From CAIKZZ01 sp035524595 (GTDB taxonomy: Bacteria; Pseudomonadota; Gammaproteobacteria; Steroidobacterales; Steroidobacteraceae), in the NCBI GenBank assembly GCA_035524595.1, contig DATKOP010000004.1:1-64000 (forward strand): 64,000 bases of DNA, read 5' to 3'. Positions 52,125 to 61,493 of this stretch are shown here, piece by piece. A program made the translations under genes and the position numbers. The notes beneath the pieces were generated by a model. It was given only the letters and a program-made list of their open reading frames with translations, was not told where the DNA came from and ran no database searches. Each line of letters opens with the position of its first letter. The first letter of the stretch is position 1.

Positions 52125-53804
52125 TCAGCGCTCCAGCTGGTATTGCGGCGAGGAAGCGAGCAGGTAGGTCGCGGCGCGCGCCCGGCCGAGCGCGTCGTCG
52201 CTGGCGAGCGCGCCGAGCGCGGTCGCGATGGCGGCGCGGGCCGCGTCCGACAGGCTGCCGTGCATCAGCTGCGCGTTGAGCTGGTCGAGCAGCGCGCCGG
52301 GGCTCGTCGCGCCGCCGCCGAGCGGCGTCAGGTCGACGGTGGTGCCTATGCTGTTGACGACGGTCGGGTCCGGCGGCGCGCCGCCGCCGTAGATCAGCGT
52401 CTGCAGGAAGTTCGCGCGCGCGAGCGCGGTCGCGGCGTCGTGGATGAAGAACTCCGGCGCCAGCGTCGTCGAGCCCGGCAGCTGGTAGCTCGGCGGGTAG
52501 TAGTTGAACACCGTCGGCGGCGCGAAGATCGGCTGGCCCATCGCCGCCGCCTGGCCGACGAGGTACGCGCCGTCGGAACGCGCGCCGAGCGCCCGCAGCA
52601 CGCCGCCGATGAACAGCGCGGGCTCGCGCAGGTGGCCGGCGGCGCTGCTCGACGGCGCGTCGCCGCGCGCCTCGGCGTCGCCGAGGATCGCGCGCACCAC
52701 CGCCGCCAGGTCGCCGCGCACGCCCTGGCCGTTGTCGGCGAACACCGCCGCCACGCGCGCGACGTACGCCGGGCTCGGGTTGCTGGTGACGAGGTGCTGG
52801 ATCAGCTGGCGGCCGATGAACGGCCCGACGTTCGGGTGCGCGAAGATCGTGTCGAGCGCGAGCTTCAGGTCCTGCTCCGGCGTCTGGCCGGCCGGCGCGA
52901 CCACGCCGCCGAGCAGCAGCTTGCTGGTCGGGTCGTGGTGGTCGGGGAACGAGCTCATCGTGCCCTCGAAGTTGATCGGGTTGGTCCAGGCCGACGCGGC
53001 GCCGGGACGCGCCGGGTAGGTCCAGCCGGTGAGCACGCTCGCCATGCCCTCGATGACGTCCTGGTCGTAGGTCGGCACCGGCTGGCCGGACGCGTCGAGC
53101 GCGACCGTGCCGTCCGCGTTCAGCTGGCTGACGCCGATCGAGAACAGCTGCATGAGCTCGCGCGCGTAGTTCTCGTTCGGCGAGGTGCCGCGCGCCGCGT
53201 TCGGCTTGTCGTTGTTCGCCATGTCGAGGTAGTGGCCCATCACCGGGCTCAGCGTCACGTCCTCGAGCAGCTGCCGGTAGTTGCCGAAGGCGTCGCGCAG
53301 CAGCAGGTTCTGGTAGGCCGCCATGCCGTAGGCCTCGTAGATCTCGACCCCGGAGGTGACGAAGATCTGCGACAGCGCGAAGGCGACGCGCTGGCGCAGC
53401 TGGTCCCGGCCGCCGAGCGCGTTCTCGAAGAACTGCCGCTGCACCTGGAACAGCGAGTAGTTGTCGCGCGCGCACAGGCTCGCGGCGCCGGTCGGGCTGG
53501 TCGGGTCGTACTTGCAGTCGGCGGCCGCGGTGTGCGGCACGTAGCTGAAGCCGCTGTAACCGGTCGCGGGCAGCGCCAGCTGCTCGTCGAGATAGCCCTT
53601 GAGGCCGAGCGCCGCGACGCGCGACACCTCGCTCGGCGTCGGGCCGAACGACGCCTGTTCGAGCAGGCGCGCCGCGTCGGCCGCGCTCATGCCGGCGGGC
53701 GGCGGCGGCGCGCCACCGGCGCCGCCGGAGGAGCCGCCGCCGCAGCCGGCGAGGGTGAGTGCGAGTGCGAGGAGGCACGAGCCGGCGAGTGCGCTGCGGT
53801 GCAT
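52125..53804 (-). CDS. DUF1800 family lipoprotein
   Basis: A 559-residue protein with a lipoprotein signal ending in LAGCGGGSSGG (lipobox Cys ~residue 21). The DUF1800 domain follows, starting AARLLEQASFGPTPSEV, with segments NENYARELMQLFSIGVSQLN, FPDHHDPTSKLLLGG and NVGPFIGRQLIQHLVTSNPS. It is the first gene of the DUF1800-DUF1501 operon. Function unknown; the pair is typical of large environmental genomes. Confidence 0.9.
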   Translation of the reverse strand: MHRSALAGSCLLALALTLAGCGGGSSGGAGGAPPPPAGMSAADAARLLEQASFGPTPSEVSRVAALGLKGYLDEQLALPATGYSGFSYVPHTAAADCKYDPTSPTGAASLCARDNYSLFQVQRQFFENALGGRDQLRQRVAFALSQIFVTSGVEIYEAYGMAAYQNLLLRDAFGNYRQLLEDVTLSPVMGHYLDMANNDKPNAARGTSPNENYARELMQLFSIGVSQLNADGTVALDASGQPVPTYDQDVIEGMASVLTGWTYPARPGAASAWTNPINFEGTMSSFPDHHDPTSKLLLGGVVAPAGQTPEQDLKLALDTIFAHPNVGPFIGRQLIQHLVTSNPSPAYVARVAAVFADNGQGVRGDLAAVVRAILGDAEARGDAPSSSAAGHLREPALFIGGVLRALGARSDGAYLVGQAAAMGQPIFAPPTVFNYYPPSYQLPGSTTLAPEFFIHDAATALARANFLQTLIYGGGAPPDPTVVNSIGTTVDLTPLGGGATSPGALLDQLNAQLMHGSLSDAARAAIATALGALASDDALGRARAATYLLASSPQYQLER

Positions 53805-54029
53805 GGGACGCGACCTGTATTGGCGGATCCGCGCGGCGTGGCCGGCGGAGGGCCCCCTGACCCTGCCGGTGCAAACGCCGCGCCGCGGCGGCCGTTGACG
53901 GCCGCGGCCGCGAGGGTGGCCCGCGGCGCATTAAGATCGGGTTAAGTCGCGCCGCCGCCGCGGCGCCGCGCGCGCGTTGCGCCGCCGGCGGGCGCCGTGT
54001 CTAATCCGCCGACCACCGTGGAGGACCAC

Positions 54030-55448
54030 ATGAAGTTTCCCGCCGCCCTGCTCACCGTCGCGGCGCTCGCCGCGCACGCGCCCGCCGCCCGCGCCGATGC
54101 CGCCGAGCAGCGCTTTCGCGACCTGTACCGCGAGCTGGTCGAGACCAACACGACGCTGTCGGCGGGCAGCTGTACGCTGGCCGCCGAGCGCATGGCCGCC
54201 AGGCTCGCCGCGGCGGGCCTGCCGGCCGCGGACCTGCATCCCTTCGCGGCGCCCGACCACCCGAAGGAGGGCGGCCTGGTCGCGGTCTACCCGGGCCGCG
54301 ACCCGAAGAGCCGGCCGATCCTCTTGCTCGCGCACATCGACACCGTCGAGGCGCGGCGCGAGGACTGGAGCCGCGATCCCTTCAAGCTGGTCGAGGAGAA
54401 CGGCAACTTCTACGCGCGCGGCGCGATGGACGACAAGGCCGAGGCCGCGATCTGGGTCGACACGCTGATCCGCCTCAGCGAGCAGAAGTTCCGCCCGCGG
54501 CGCACGCTCAAGCTCGCGCTGACCTGCGGCGAGGAGACGAGCGGCGCCTTCAACGGCGCCGAGTGGCTGGTGCAGCACGAGCGTGGCCTGATCGACGCGG
54601 GCTTCGCGATCAACGAGGGCGCCTGGGGCGAGCTCGACGCCGCCGGCCACCGGGTGCTGATGCAGATCCAGGCGGGCGAGAAGACCTCGCAGAACTTCCG
54701 CCTCGAGGTCACCAACCGCGGCGGCCACAGCTCGCGGCCGGTGCCCGACAACGCGATCTACCACCTCGCGGCGGCGCTGACGCGCATCGCCGGCTACCAG
54801 TTCCCGGCGCAGTTCAACGACGGCAACCGCGCCTATTTCACGGGCATGGCCAAGATCCAGGCGGCCCGCGGCGAGGCCGAGGTCGCGGCGGCGATGAACG
54901 CGCTGGTCAAGGACCCCGGCAACGCGGCGGCGATCGCGCTCGTGTCGGCCAGGGACCCGAGCTGGAACGCGACGCTGCGCACCACCTGCGTCGCCACGAT
55001 GCTCGACGCCGGCCACGCCACCAACGCGCTGCCGCAGCGGGCGCGCGCCAACGTCAACTGCCGGATCTTCCCGGGCGTCGAGCCGGAGGCGGTGCGGCGC
55101 ACGCTCGAGGCCGTGGTCGCCGACCCCGCGGTCAAGGTCGAGACGCTCGAGCTGCGCGGCCCGCCGGCGATCGCGCCGCCGCTGACCGCGGCGATCCTCG
55201 CGCCGCTCGAGAAGCTGACCCAGGAGACCTGGCCGGGCGTGCCGGTCGTGCCGATGCTGCAGCCCGGCGCCACCGACGGCGAGTTCCTGAACGCCGCCGG
55301 GATCCCGACCTACGGCATCGAGGCGGTGTTCATCGGCCCGGACCTCGGCAACATCCACGGCCTCAACGAGTACGTCGCCGTGAAGTCGCTGCTCGAGGGC
55401 CGCGAGTTCATGTACCGGCTGGTGCGGGCCTACGCCGAGCAGCCGTAG
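54030..55448 (+). CDS. M20 family metallopeptidase, exported
   Basis: A 472-residue zinc peptidase with a signal peptide (KFPAALLTVAALAAHAPAARA). Metal ligands show in LLLAHIDTVEARREDWSRDP (His), RGAMDDKAEAAIW (bridging Asp) and LTCGEETSGAFNGAEWL (Glu pair). The dimerisation domain has TNRGGHSSRPVPDNAIYHLA and the C-terminal ligand is in NIHGLNEYV. ATG 54030 has GGAGGACC upstream. Probably a periplasmic dipeptidase or carboxypeptidase. Confidence 0.9.
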   Translation: MKFPAALLTVAALAAHAPAARADAAEQRFRDLYRELVETNTTLSAGSCTLAAERMAARLAAAGLPAADLHPFAAPDHPKEGGLVAVYPGRDPKSRPILLLAHIDTVEARREDWSRDPFKLVEENGNFYARGAMDDKAEAAIWVDTLIRLSEQKFRPRRTLKLALTCGEETSGAFNGAEWLVQHERGLIDAGFAINEGAWGELDAAGHRVLMQIQAGEKTSQNFRLEVTNRGGHSSRPVPDNAIYHLAAALTRIAGYQFPAQFNDGNRAYFTGMAKIQAARGEAEVAAAMNALVKDPGNAAAIALVSARDPSWNATLRTTCVATMLDAGHATNALPQRARANVNCRIFPGVEPEAVRRTLEAVVADPAVKVETLELRGPPAIAPPLTAAILAPLEKLTQETWPGVPVVPMLQPGATDGEFLNAAGIPTYGIEAVFIGPDLGNIHGLNEYVAVKSLLEGREFMYRLVRAYAEQP

Positions 55449-55482
55449 CAGGGCGCGGCGGGAGGCGTCCGCGGGAGGCGCG

Positions 55483-55968
55483 GTGAGCGGGGTGGCGGCG
55501 CGGGGCGGAGAGTCGGTCGACGTCGGCCACATGCGCCGCGCGCTCGAGCTCGCGCGAGCCGCCGAGGCCGCGGGCGAGGTGCCGGTCGGGGCGCTGGTCG
55601 TGGCGGCGGACGGCCGCGTTGTCGGCGAGGGCTGGAACCAGCCGCTGCAGGCGCACGATCCGAGCGCGCACGCCGAGATCGTGGCGCTCAGGGCCGCCGG
55701 CCGGGCGCTTGCGAGCTACCGCCTCGGCGGCGCGACGCTGTACGTGACCCTCGAACCCTGCCCGATGTGCCTTGCGGCGCTGGTGCACGCGCGGATCGCG
55801 CGGCTCGTGTTCGGCGCCTGGGACCCGCGCCAGGGTGCGGCCGGCAGCGCCTTCGACCTGACGCGTTCGCCCGCCCTCAACCACGCGGTCGACGCCTTCG
55901 GCGGCGTGCTCGCCGAGGAATGCGGCGCGCTGCTCCGGGACTTCTTCGCCCGGCGCCGCACGCCCTAG
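55483..55968 (+). CDS. tadA: tRNA-specific adenosine deaminase TadA
   Basis: A 161-residue zinc deaminase making inosine at A34 of tRNA-Arg(ACG). Zinc ligands and the proton-shuttling Glu are in SAHAEIVALRAAG (~residue 65) and LEPCPMCLAALVHARIARLV (~95). The start is uncertain within the first ~17 residues, as MRRALELARAAEAAGEV is the conserved beginning. tadA-mltF-purL is a gammaproteobacterial neighbourhood, here split by two extra hydrolase genes. Confidence 0.93.
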   Translation: MSGVAARGGESVDVGHMRRALELARAAEAAGEVPVGALVVAADGRVVGEGWNQPLQAHDPSAHAEIVALRAAGRALASYRLGGATLYVTLEPCPMCLAALVHARIARLVFGAWDPRQGAAGSAFDLTRSPALNHAVDAFGGVLAEECGALLRDFFARRRTP

Positions 55969-56288
55969 CGTCCGCCATGCGCGCGGCTCGAGCGCGCGCT
56001 GCGCCGCCCAATCCCATTTGACTTGAATTTTCCGGGCGCGCAGTGTCTGGAGCGGGGTGGTCATTGGAAGCCGGGACCGGCTGCACGCCAGAATAAGTAA
56101 TATCGGCCGCGTTCCCATCAGTGCGTCGCGACGCGATGCTGCTGACCGGCCGCGGCGCGTCGTTCACAGGGTGCGCGGATCGTGGCCGAGCACGGCTGAC
56201 CAGTGCACCGGGGCAGCGCCGCGCTGCCCGCTGCGCAGAGTGGAACAAGAGAGACAACTGCCACACTGATCCATGGGAGGTAACTGAG
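55969..56288. other. Intergenic region before the sedolisin gene
   Basis: 320 bp without a gene. A lower-GC patch at about 56006-56034 contains TTGACT but no good -10 at standard spacing. No terminator was recognised after tadA. Confidence 0.4.
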
Positions 56289-58316
56289 ATGTCGAAGGGA
56301 TTCATTCATTCGCTGGCCAAGCTGGTCATCCTGCTCGGGCCTGCATTCCTGGCTTCGGCCGCGCTCGCGGCGAGCGGCGCGCCCGGCTTCACGTCCCGCG
56401 CCGTTGACCTCGGGGTGCACGCCTCGAACAAGGTCGTGCCCGTCACGGTCTGGCTCCGCCTGCACGACGCCGCCGGGCTCGCGAGCAAGGTCCAGGCGAT
56501 GCACGATCCGTCGTCGCCGCGCTTTCAGAACTTCGAGACGCTGGCGGCGCTGGAGGCGCAGCATGCGCCGACCGCGGCCGAGGCGAGTGCCGTCTCGCAG
56601 TACCTCGCCGCGAACGGTCTTGGCGGCATCCAGGTGGGAGCGCACAACCTGTTCGTGAGGGCGGTCGGCACCTCGGCCCAGGTATCGCGGACATTCAACG
56701 TCGAGCTGCACGACTTCCAGTTCCGCGGCAGGACGTACTTCGCGAACACCGCGCGGCCGAAGCTGCATGCCTCGATGCAACCTCTCGTCTCGCACGTGAG
56801 CCTGACCGACTTCGGGGCGCAGCCGCACGTCGCGCGCGTCGCCACGTCGGCGCCGCTGCGCCTGTCGTCGATCGCGAGCCCTGACGGGCTGCTGTTCTCG
56901 GCCGGCTGCGTACGCCAGCCGGAATCGCACGTCTTCACCGATCCGGCGAACGGCATCACCGCGACCTACTCCGGCAACCGCTATGGCGCCGACATCACCA
57001 GCGGGCCGCCCAACCTGCCGCCCTGCGGGTACCAGCCGAGCGAAATCGCCGGGGCGTACGGTCTGAACGCGCTCTACCGGGCGGGGCGGGACGGTACCGG
57101 CACCACCATCGCCATTGTCGACGCCTTTGGTTCGACGACGATCGCGAATGACGTCGCCGCGTTCTCGGCGTACATGGGCCTGCCGGCGCCGAAGCTCACC
57201 ATCATCGGCACGTCGACCGAGAGCAACTTCAGCACCGACGCGAACGCCAGCTGGGCTGCCGAAACGACGCTGGACGTGGAGTGGGTACATGCGGTCGCGC
57301 CGGGGGCGAACATCCTCCTGGTCGTGACGCCGACCAACTCGTTCGATGATCTCTTCAACGGCATCATCACCGCCGCGACGACGCCCGGCGTCAGCGTGAT
57401 CTCCAACAGCTGGGGCGGGTTCGACATCGGGATCGCCGGGGACTCCGAGTTCTACGGCAGCGCCGACGGGCTGTTCGCCGCGATCTCCGCGGCGGGCATC
57501 GGGGTCAACTTCGCGACCGGCGACGATGGCAACAACGCCGACCAACTCGGCGGCTCGTACACCAGCACCGGCTGGCCGGCCAGCTCGCCGTACGTGACCG
57601 GCATCGGCGGCGTGAGCATGGCGCTCGGCAGGAACGGTTCGATCGCGATGCAGACCGCCTGGGGCACGAACCTCACGCAGATCACGGACACGCAGGCGAA
57701 CGGCTGGGCGGCGCTGGACGTCCCCAACAACGAGGGCTTCGTGTTCGGCTCGACCGGTGGCCTGAGCGATACCTACCCGCTGCCGTGGTTCCAGTACGGC
57801 CTGCCGTACAACCGGCGCGCGACGCCTGACATCTCGTGGCTCGCCGATCCGTACACGGGCGTCGAGATCATCTACTCGGCGGACGCGAGCAACGACCTGG
57901 CGATCGGGGTCATCGGCGGGACGAGCCTGGCGTGCCCGATGTTCTCCGCGCTCTGGGGCATCACGACGCAGGCGGCGGGGCACAACCTCGGCCAGGCGGC
58001 ACCCTATCTGTACCGGCTGGACGGCTTGGCGATCACCGACATCCGGGCGGTGTCGTCGTCCCAGAACGTCTCGGGCTCGATCACCGATCCGTTCGGTACG
58101 AACCAGGAGAGCGCGCACGAGCTGGCGGCGCCGCTGCAGAATCTGCCGACGTTCTACAGTGCCTTCTACAACAGCCCGAACTCGACGCGGTGGTTCGTGA
58201 TCACCTTCGGCACGGACACGACGCTGCAGGCGGGCCCGGGATTCGACCTCGCCACGGGGCTCGGGGTGCCCAACCCGCCGTTCTTCGTACAGGAGATCGC
58301 GCGGCGATCCCGCTAG
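56289..58316 (+). CDS. S53 family serine-carboxyl peptidase (sedolisin)
   Basis: A 675-residue secreted protease. It has a signal peptide (LAKLVILLGPAFLASAALA) and an activation prodomain to ~residue 225 (RFQNFETLAALEAQHAP, VGTSAQVSRTFNVELH). The catalytic domain has the S53 set: E325 and D329 in AAETTLDVEW, the oxyanion Asp in ATGDDGNN (~412), and Ser546 in GGTSLACPMF. The calcium-site region is GFDLATGLGVPNP. Sedolisins work at acidic pH. GGGAGG precedes ATG 56289. Confidence 0.92.
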   Translation: MSKGFIHSLAKLVILLGPAFLASAALAASGAPGFTSRAVDLGVHASNKVVPVTVWLRLHDAAGLASKVQAMHDPSSPRFQNFETLAALEAQHAPTAAEASAVSQYLAANGLGGIQVGAHNLFVRAVGTSAQVSRTFNVELHDFQFRGRTYFANTARPKLHASMQPLVSHVSLTDFGAQPHVARVATSAPLRLSSIASPDGLLFSAGCVRQPESHVFTDPANGITATYSGNRYGADITSGPPNLPPCGYQPSEIAGAYGLNALYRAGRDGTGTTIAIVDAFGSTTIANDVAAFSAYMGLPAPKLTIIGTSTESNFSTDANASWAAETTLDVEWVHAVAPGANILLVVTPTNSFDDLFNGIITAATTPGVSVISNSWGGFDIGIAGDSEFYGSADGLFAAISAAGIGVNFATGDDGNNADQLGGSYTSTGWPASSPYVTGIGGVSMALGRNGSIAMQTAWGTNLTQITDTQANGWAALDVPNNEGFVFGSTGGLSDTYPLPWFQYGLPYNRRATPDISWLADPYTGVEIIYSADASNDLAIGVIGGTSLACPMFSALWGITTQAAGHNLGQAAPYLYRLDGLAITDIRAVSSSQNVSGSITDPFGTNQESAHELAAPLQNLPTFYSAFYNSPNSTRWFVITFGTDTTLQAGPGFDLATGLGVPNPPFFVQEIARRSR

Positions 58317-58321
58317 CTCGT

Positions 58322-58347
58322 GGCCGCACGACCCATGTCGTGCGGCC
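58322..58347. repeat. Perfect 11-bp inverted repeat after the sedolisin gene
   Basis: GGCCGCACGAC-CCAT-GTCGTGCGGCC begins 6 bp after the sedolisin stop. There is no T-run on either side, so it may slow or protect the transcript end instead of acting as a classical terminator. A second 8-bp dyad (CGGGCATG/CATGCCCG) lies near 58440-58460. Confidence 0.5.
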
Positions 58348-58488
58348 GCCACGGGAGCGGAGGCCTGATCGGTTTGCGCCTCCGGTGCGAGCCGCTGCCG
58401 GGCTGAACCGGCCGGCGCGGCTCGCTGCGTGCGTACTGCCCGGGCATGCACTCCATGCCCGCAGTGCGGCACGCAGTGCCGGCCAGCG

Positions 58489-59787
58489 CTAGCGGCCGCC
58501 GGGCTCGCGGTCGAGCGCGAGCACCGTGTCGAGCAGCACGTTGGCGCCGTTCTCGATGTCGCCGGGGCGCGAGTACTCCTGCGGCGCGTGGCTGATGCCG
58601 CCGACGCTCGGGATGAAGATCATGCCGATCGGCCCGATGCGGGCCATCTCCTGCGCGTCGTGGCCGGCCCCGCTCGGCATGCGCCGCGTCGTGAGGCCGC
58701 GCGCCGCGGCGCGCGCGGCGATCAGCGCCTGCAGCGCGGGGTCGGTGAGCGCAGGCGCTGCGAGCGCGTGGCGCTCGAAGCGAAAGCTGGTCCCGTTCTG
58801 GCGCCCGATCGCGTCCGCGGCCGCGCGGATCTGCTCGTACAGGCGTTCGATCTTGCCGGCGTCGAGGTCGCGCAGCTCCATGCCGAGCCTGACCCGGCCG
58901 GGCACGACGTTGTAGGCGCCGGGCTCGGCCCTGAGCCAGCCGACGGTGCCGACCTGCGCGCCGGGGCTCGCCGTGACCACCGCGTTCAGCTTGTCGACGA
59001 AGCGCGCCGCGGCGAGCAGCGCGTCGCGCCGCTCCGCCATCGGCGTCGTGCCGGCGTGGTTCGCGAAGCCCTCGACCGTGACCTCGGCGTCGAGGATGCC
59101 GACGATGCCCTCGACGACGCCGATCTGCGTCTGCGCCCGCTCGAGCACGCCGCCCTGCTCGATGTGCAGCTCGAGGTAGGCGCGGACGCTGCCCGGCGGC
59201 CGCCGCACCTCGGCGAGCCGCTCGGGATCGCCGCCGACGAAGCGCACGCCGTCGCGCACGCGCTTGCCGCTCTGCGACATCGAGTCGAGCCGCGCGGCGT
59301 CGATGGGGCCTGCGAGCGCGGCGCTGCCGAGCATGACGCCCTCCTCGTTCCCGAACACGATCACCTCGAGCGGGTGGCGCAGCTGCAGGTGGCGCTCGGC
59401 GAGCACCTGCGCGACCTCGATCGCCCCGAGCGAGCCGACGTCGCCGTCGTAGTTGCCGCCCTCGGGCACCGAGTCGATGTGCGAGCCGATGACGATCGGC
59501 TTGAGCGTCGCGTCGCTGCCGGCGCGCCGGCCGACGAGGTTCCCGGCCGCGTCGACCGTGGCGGCGAGGCCGGCCGCGCGCATCAGCCCGAGCACGTACT
59601 CGCGCCCGGCGCGGTCGGCCTCGGAGTAGGCGACCCGGCTGACGCCGCCCTGCGGGTTCTTGCCGTACTCGGCGAGCGCGCCGAGGTGCGCGACGAGGCG
59701 CGCGCCCTGGACCGCGGCCGCGGGCGCGGCGCCGGCGGCCCGCGCGCTGAGCGGGAGCAGCAGGAGGAGGGTCAGGATGGCCTTCAT
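58489..59787 (-). CDS. Exported M20-family amidohydrolase (hydantoinase/carbamoylase type)
   Basis: A 432-residue protein with a signal peptide (MKAILTLLLLLPLSARA). It contains VIGSHIDSVPEGGNYDGDVG (His/Asp ligands, ~residue 95), VIVFGNEEGVMLGSAAL (Glu pair, ~145), YLELHIEQGGVLE (~205) and SGAGHDAQEMA (~370). These match the N-carbamoyl-amino-acid/allantoate amidohydrolase subfamily. Being exported is unusual for that subfamily, so the substrate is open. Confidence 0.87.
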   Translation of the reverse strand: MKAILTLLLLLPLSARAAGAAPAAAVQGARLVAHLGALAEYGKNPQGGVSRVAYSEADRAGREYVLGLMRAAGLAATVDAAGNLVGRRAGSDATLKPIVIGSHIDSVPEGGNYDGDVGSLGAIEVAQVLAERHLQLRHPLEVIVFGNEEGVMLGSAALAGPIDAARLDSMSQSGKRVRDGVRFVGGDPERLAEVRRPPGSVRAYLELHIEQGGVLERAQTQIGVVEGIVGILDAEVTVEGFANHAGTTPMAERRDALLAAARFVDKLNAVVTASPGAQVGTVGWLRAEPGAYNVVPGRVRLGMELRDLDAGKIERLYEQIRAAADAIGRQNGTSFRFERHALAAPALTDPALQALIAARAAARGLTTRRMPSGAGHDAQEMARIGPIGMIFIPSVGGISHAPQEYSRPGDIENGANVLLDTVLALDREPGGR

Positions 59788-59886
59788 GTCGCGAGTCTCC
59801 GCGCCGGGCGCCGCCCGGAACTGCCCGCCGGCGGCGGGCCCGAGCGCGGACTCTACACCGCGCGGCGCGGGGGGACGCGGGCGCCG

Positions 59887-61299
59887 TCAGCCGCTGCCGG
59901 GCGAGGGCTCCGGCGACACCCACTCGAGCACGTCGAGATAGCTCCTGACGTTGTCGACGAAGCGCGCCGCCTCCCAGCCGCGTGCGTAGCCGCGCTTGAG
60001 CTGCAGGTAGAACCGCTCCTGCGCCAGCAGCGGCAGGAACTCGCGCACGTCCTGCCACGAGTCCGGGTCCTTGCCGTGCGACTGCGCCAGCACGCGCGCG
60101 TCCTCGAGGTGGCCGTAGCCGATGTTGTAGGCGGCGAGCGCCAGCCAGGTCCGGTCCGGCTCCGGCACGCGCGCCGGGATCGACTCGCGCATCTGGTGCA
60201 GGTAGCTTGCGCCGCCGCGGATGCTCTGCGCGGGATCGGCGCGGTCTTCGATGCCGAGCGCCTCGGCGGTCTCGGCGGTCAGCATCATCACGCCGCGCAC
60301 GCCGGTCGGCGAGACCGCGAGCGGGTTCCAGCGCGACTCCTGGTAGCCGATCGCGGCCAGCACGCGCCAGTCCTCGCCGACCTGGCGCGCCGTCTCCTCG
60401 AAGTGCCGGCGCAGCGCCGGCAGCCGGTCCTCGGCGTCGCGCACCAGCTGGCGCGCGCCGGCGTAGTCGAAGCGGTCGTCGGCGGCGTAGTAGCGCTGCA
60501 CCAGCGCCGGCATGTCGCTCTCGATCGAGGCGAGGTAGGCGTCGACGCGCGCCGCGAGCGCGCGGTCGCCGCGCGGCAGCGCCCAGGCGAGCTCGCTGGC
60601 GTTCGGCAGGTTGAAGGCGATGCGCAGCTCCGGGTGGAAGTTGCGGGTCAGCGAGAACTCGTTGCGGTCGGCGACGGTCGTGTCGATCTCGCCGGTCCAG
60701 ACGCGGTCGAGGAGGTCGAGCGTGTCGACGCCGTCGACCTCGGTGTACCTGAGCGCCGGCACGCCGCGCGCGAGCTCGGCGAGCGCGGCGGCGTGCGCGC
60801 TGCCGGCCACGACCTCGAGCGTGCGCGTGCCGAGCGCGTCGAGCCGCTCGGGTCGCGGCCGGTCGCGGCGGTGCACGAGGTGCAGGCGGACCCGCTGGTA
60901 GGGGCGCGAGAAGGCGACCTCGCGCTCCCAGGCGGAGGTGATCGACAGGCCCGCGGCGCCGAGGTGCGCCCGGCCGCTCGCGACCTCGGCGAGCACGGCG
61001 GCGGGCGTGCGCAGCGTCACGAACTCGACCGGCACGCCGAGCTCGTGGGCGAAGCGCGCCGCGAGGTCGAATTCCGGGCCCTCGGGGCCCTGCGCGCCGT
61101 AGTAGTAGGCGGTCGGGCTGTTGCGGGTCGCGACCTTGAGGACGCCGAGGATGCGCACCTGCTCGAGCACGCCCGGCCGGGCGCTGCAGGTGCCGAGCAG
61201 CGCCACCGCGACCAGCCCGAGGGCGAGCGCCGCCGCCCGCGGCAGGTGCCGCGCCGACCACGTCCGAGGGGGGTCCGGGGTGCTGGTCCGGCCTGCCAT
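59887..61299 (-). CDS. mltF: Membrane-bound lytic murein transglycosylase F
   Basis: A 470-residue outer-membrane lipoprotein (lipobox LGTC at ~residues 35-38). Residues ~45-265 are a solute-binding-like domain (VLKVATRNSPTAYYYGAQGP). The C-terminal SLT domain (~285-440) has the catalytic Glu in IGYQESRWNPLAVSPTGVRG and AAYNIGYGHLEDARVLA. It cleaves peptidoglycan to 1,6-anhydro products. In E. coli it neighbours purL and tadA. Confidence 0.93.
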   Translation of the reverse strand: MAGRTSTPDPPRTWSARHLPRAAALALGLVAVALLGTCSARPGVLEQVRILGVLKVATRNSPTAYYYGAQGPEGPEFDLAARFAHELGVPVEFVTLRTPAAVLAEVASGRAHLGAAGLSITSAWEREVAFSRPYQRVRLHLVHRRDRPRPERLDALGTRTLEVVAGSAHAAALAELARGVPALRYTEVDGVDTLDLLDRVWTGEIDTTVADRNEFSLTRNFHPELRIAFNLPNASELAWALPRGDRALAARVDAYLASIESDMPALVQRYYAADDRFDYAGARQLVRDAEDRLPALRRHFEETARQVGEDWRVLAAIGYQESRWNPLAVSPTGVRGVMMLTAETAEALGIEDRADPAQSIRGGASYLHQMRESIPARVPEPDRTWLALAAYNIGYGHLEDARVLAQSHGKDPDSWQDVREFLPLLAQERFYLQLKRGYARGWEAARFVDNVRSYLDVLEWVSPEPSPGSG

Positions 61300-61304
61300 T
61301 CGTG

Positions 61305-61310
61305 TAGAAT
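61305..61310 (+). promoter_or_regulatory. -10-like TAGAAT upstream of tRNA-Ser
   Basis: It lies 31 bp before the tRNA 5' end. The -35 is not obvious. Confidence 0.45.
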
Positions 61311-61340
61311 ACCTGCCCCGGGACTACCGACCGGCGCCGC

Positions 61341-61430
<90 letters not shown>

Positions 61431-61493
61431 CTTTTTCCGCCGCTGATCTTGTCGGCACGCGGGCAGCGCCCCGCCAGGGCGCGCGGGCGCTGG

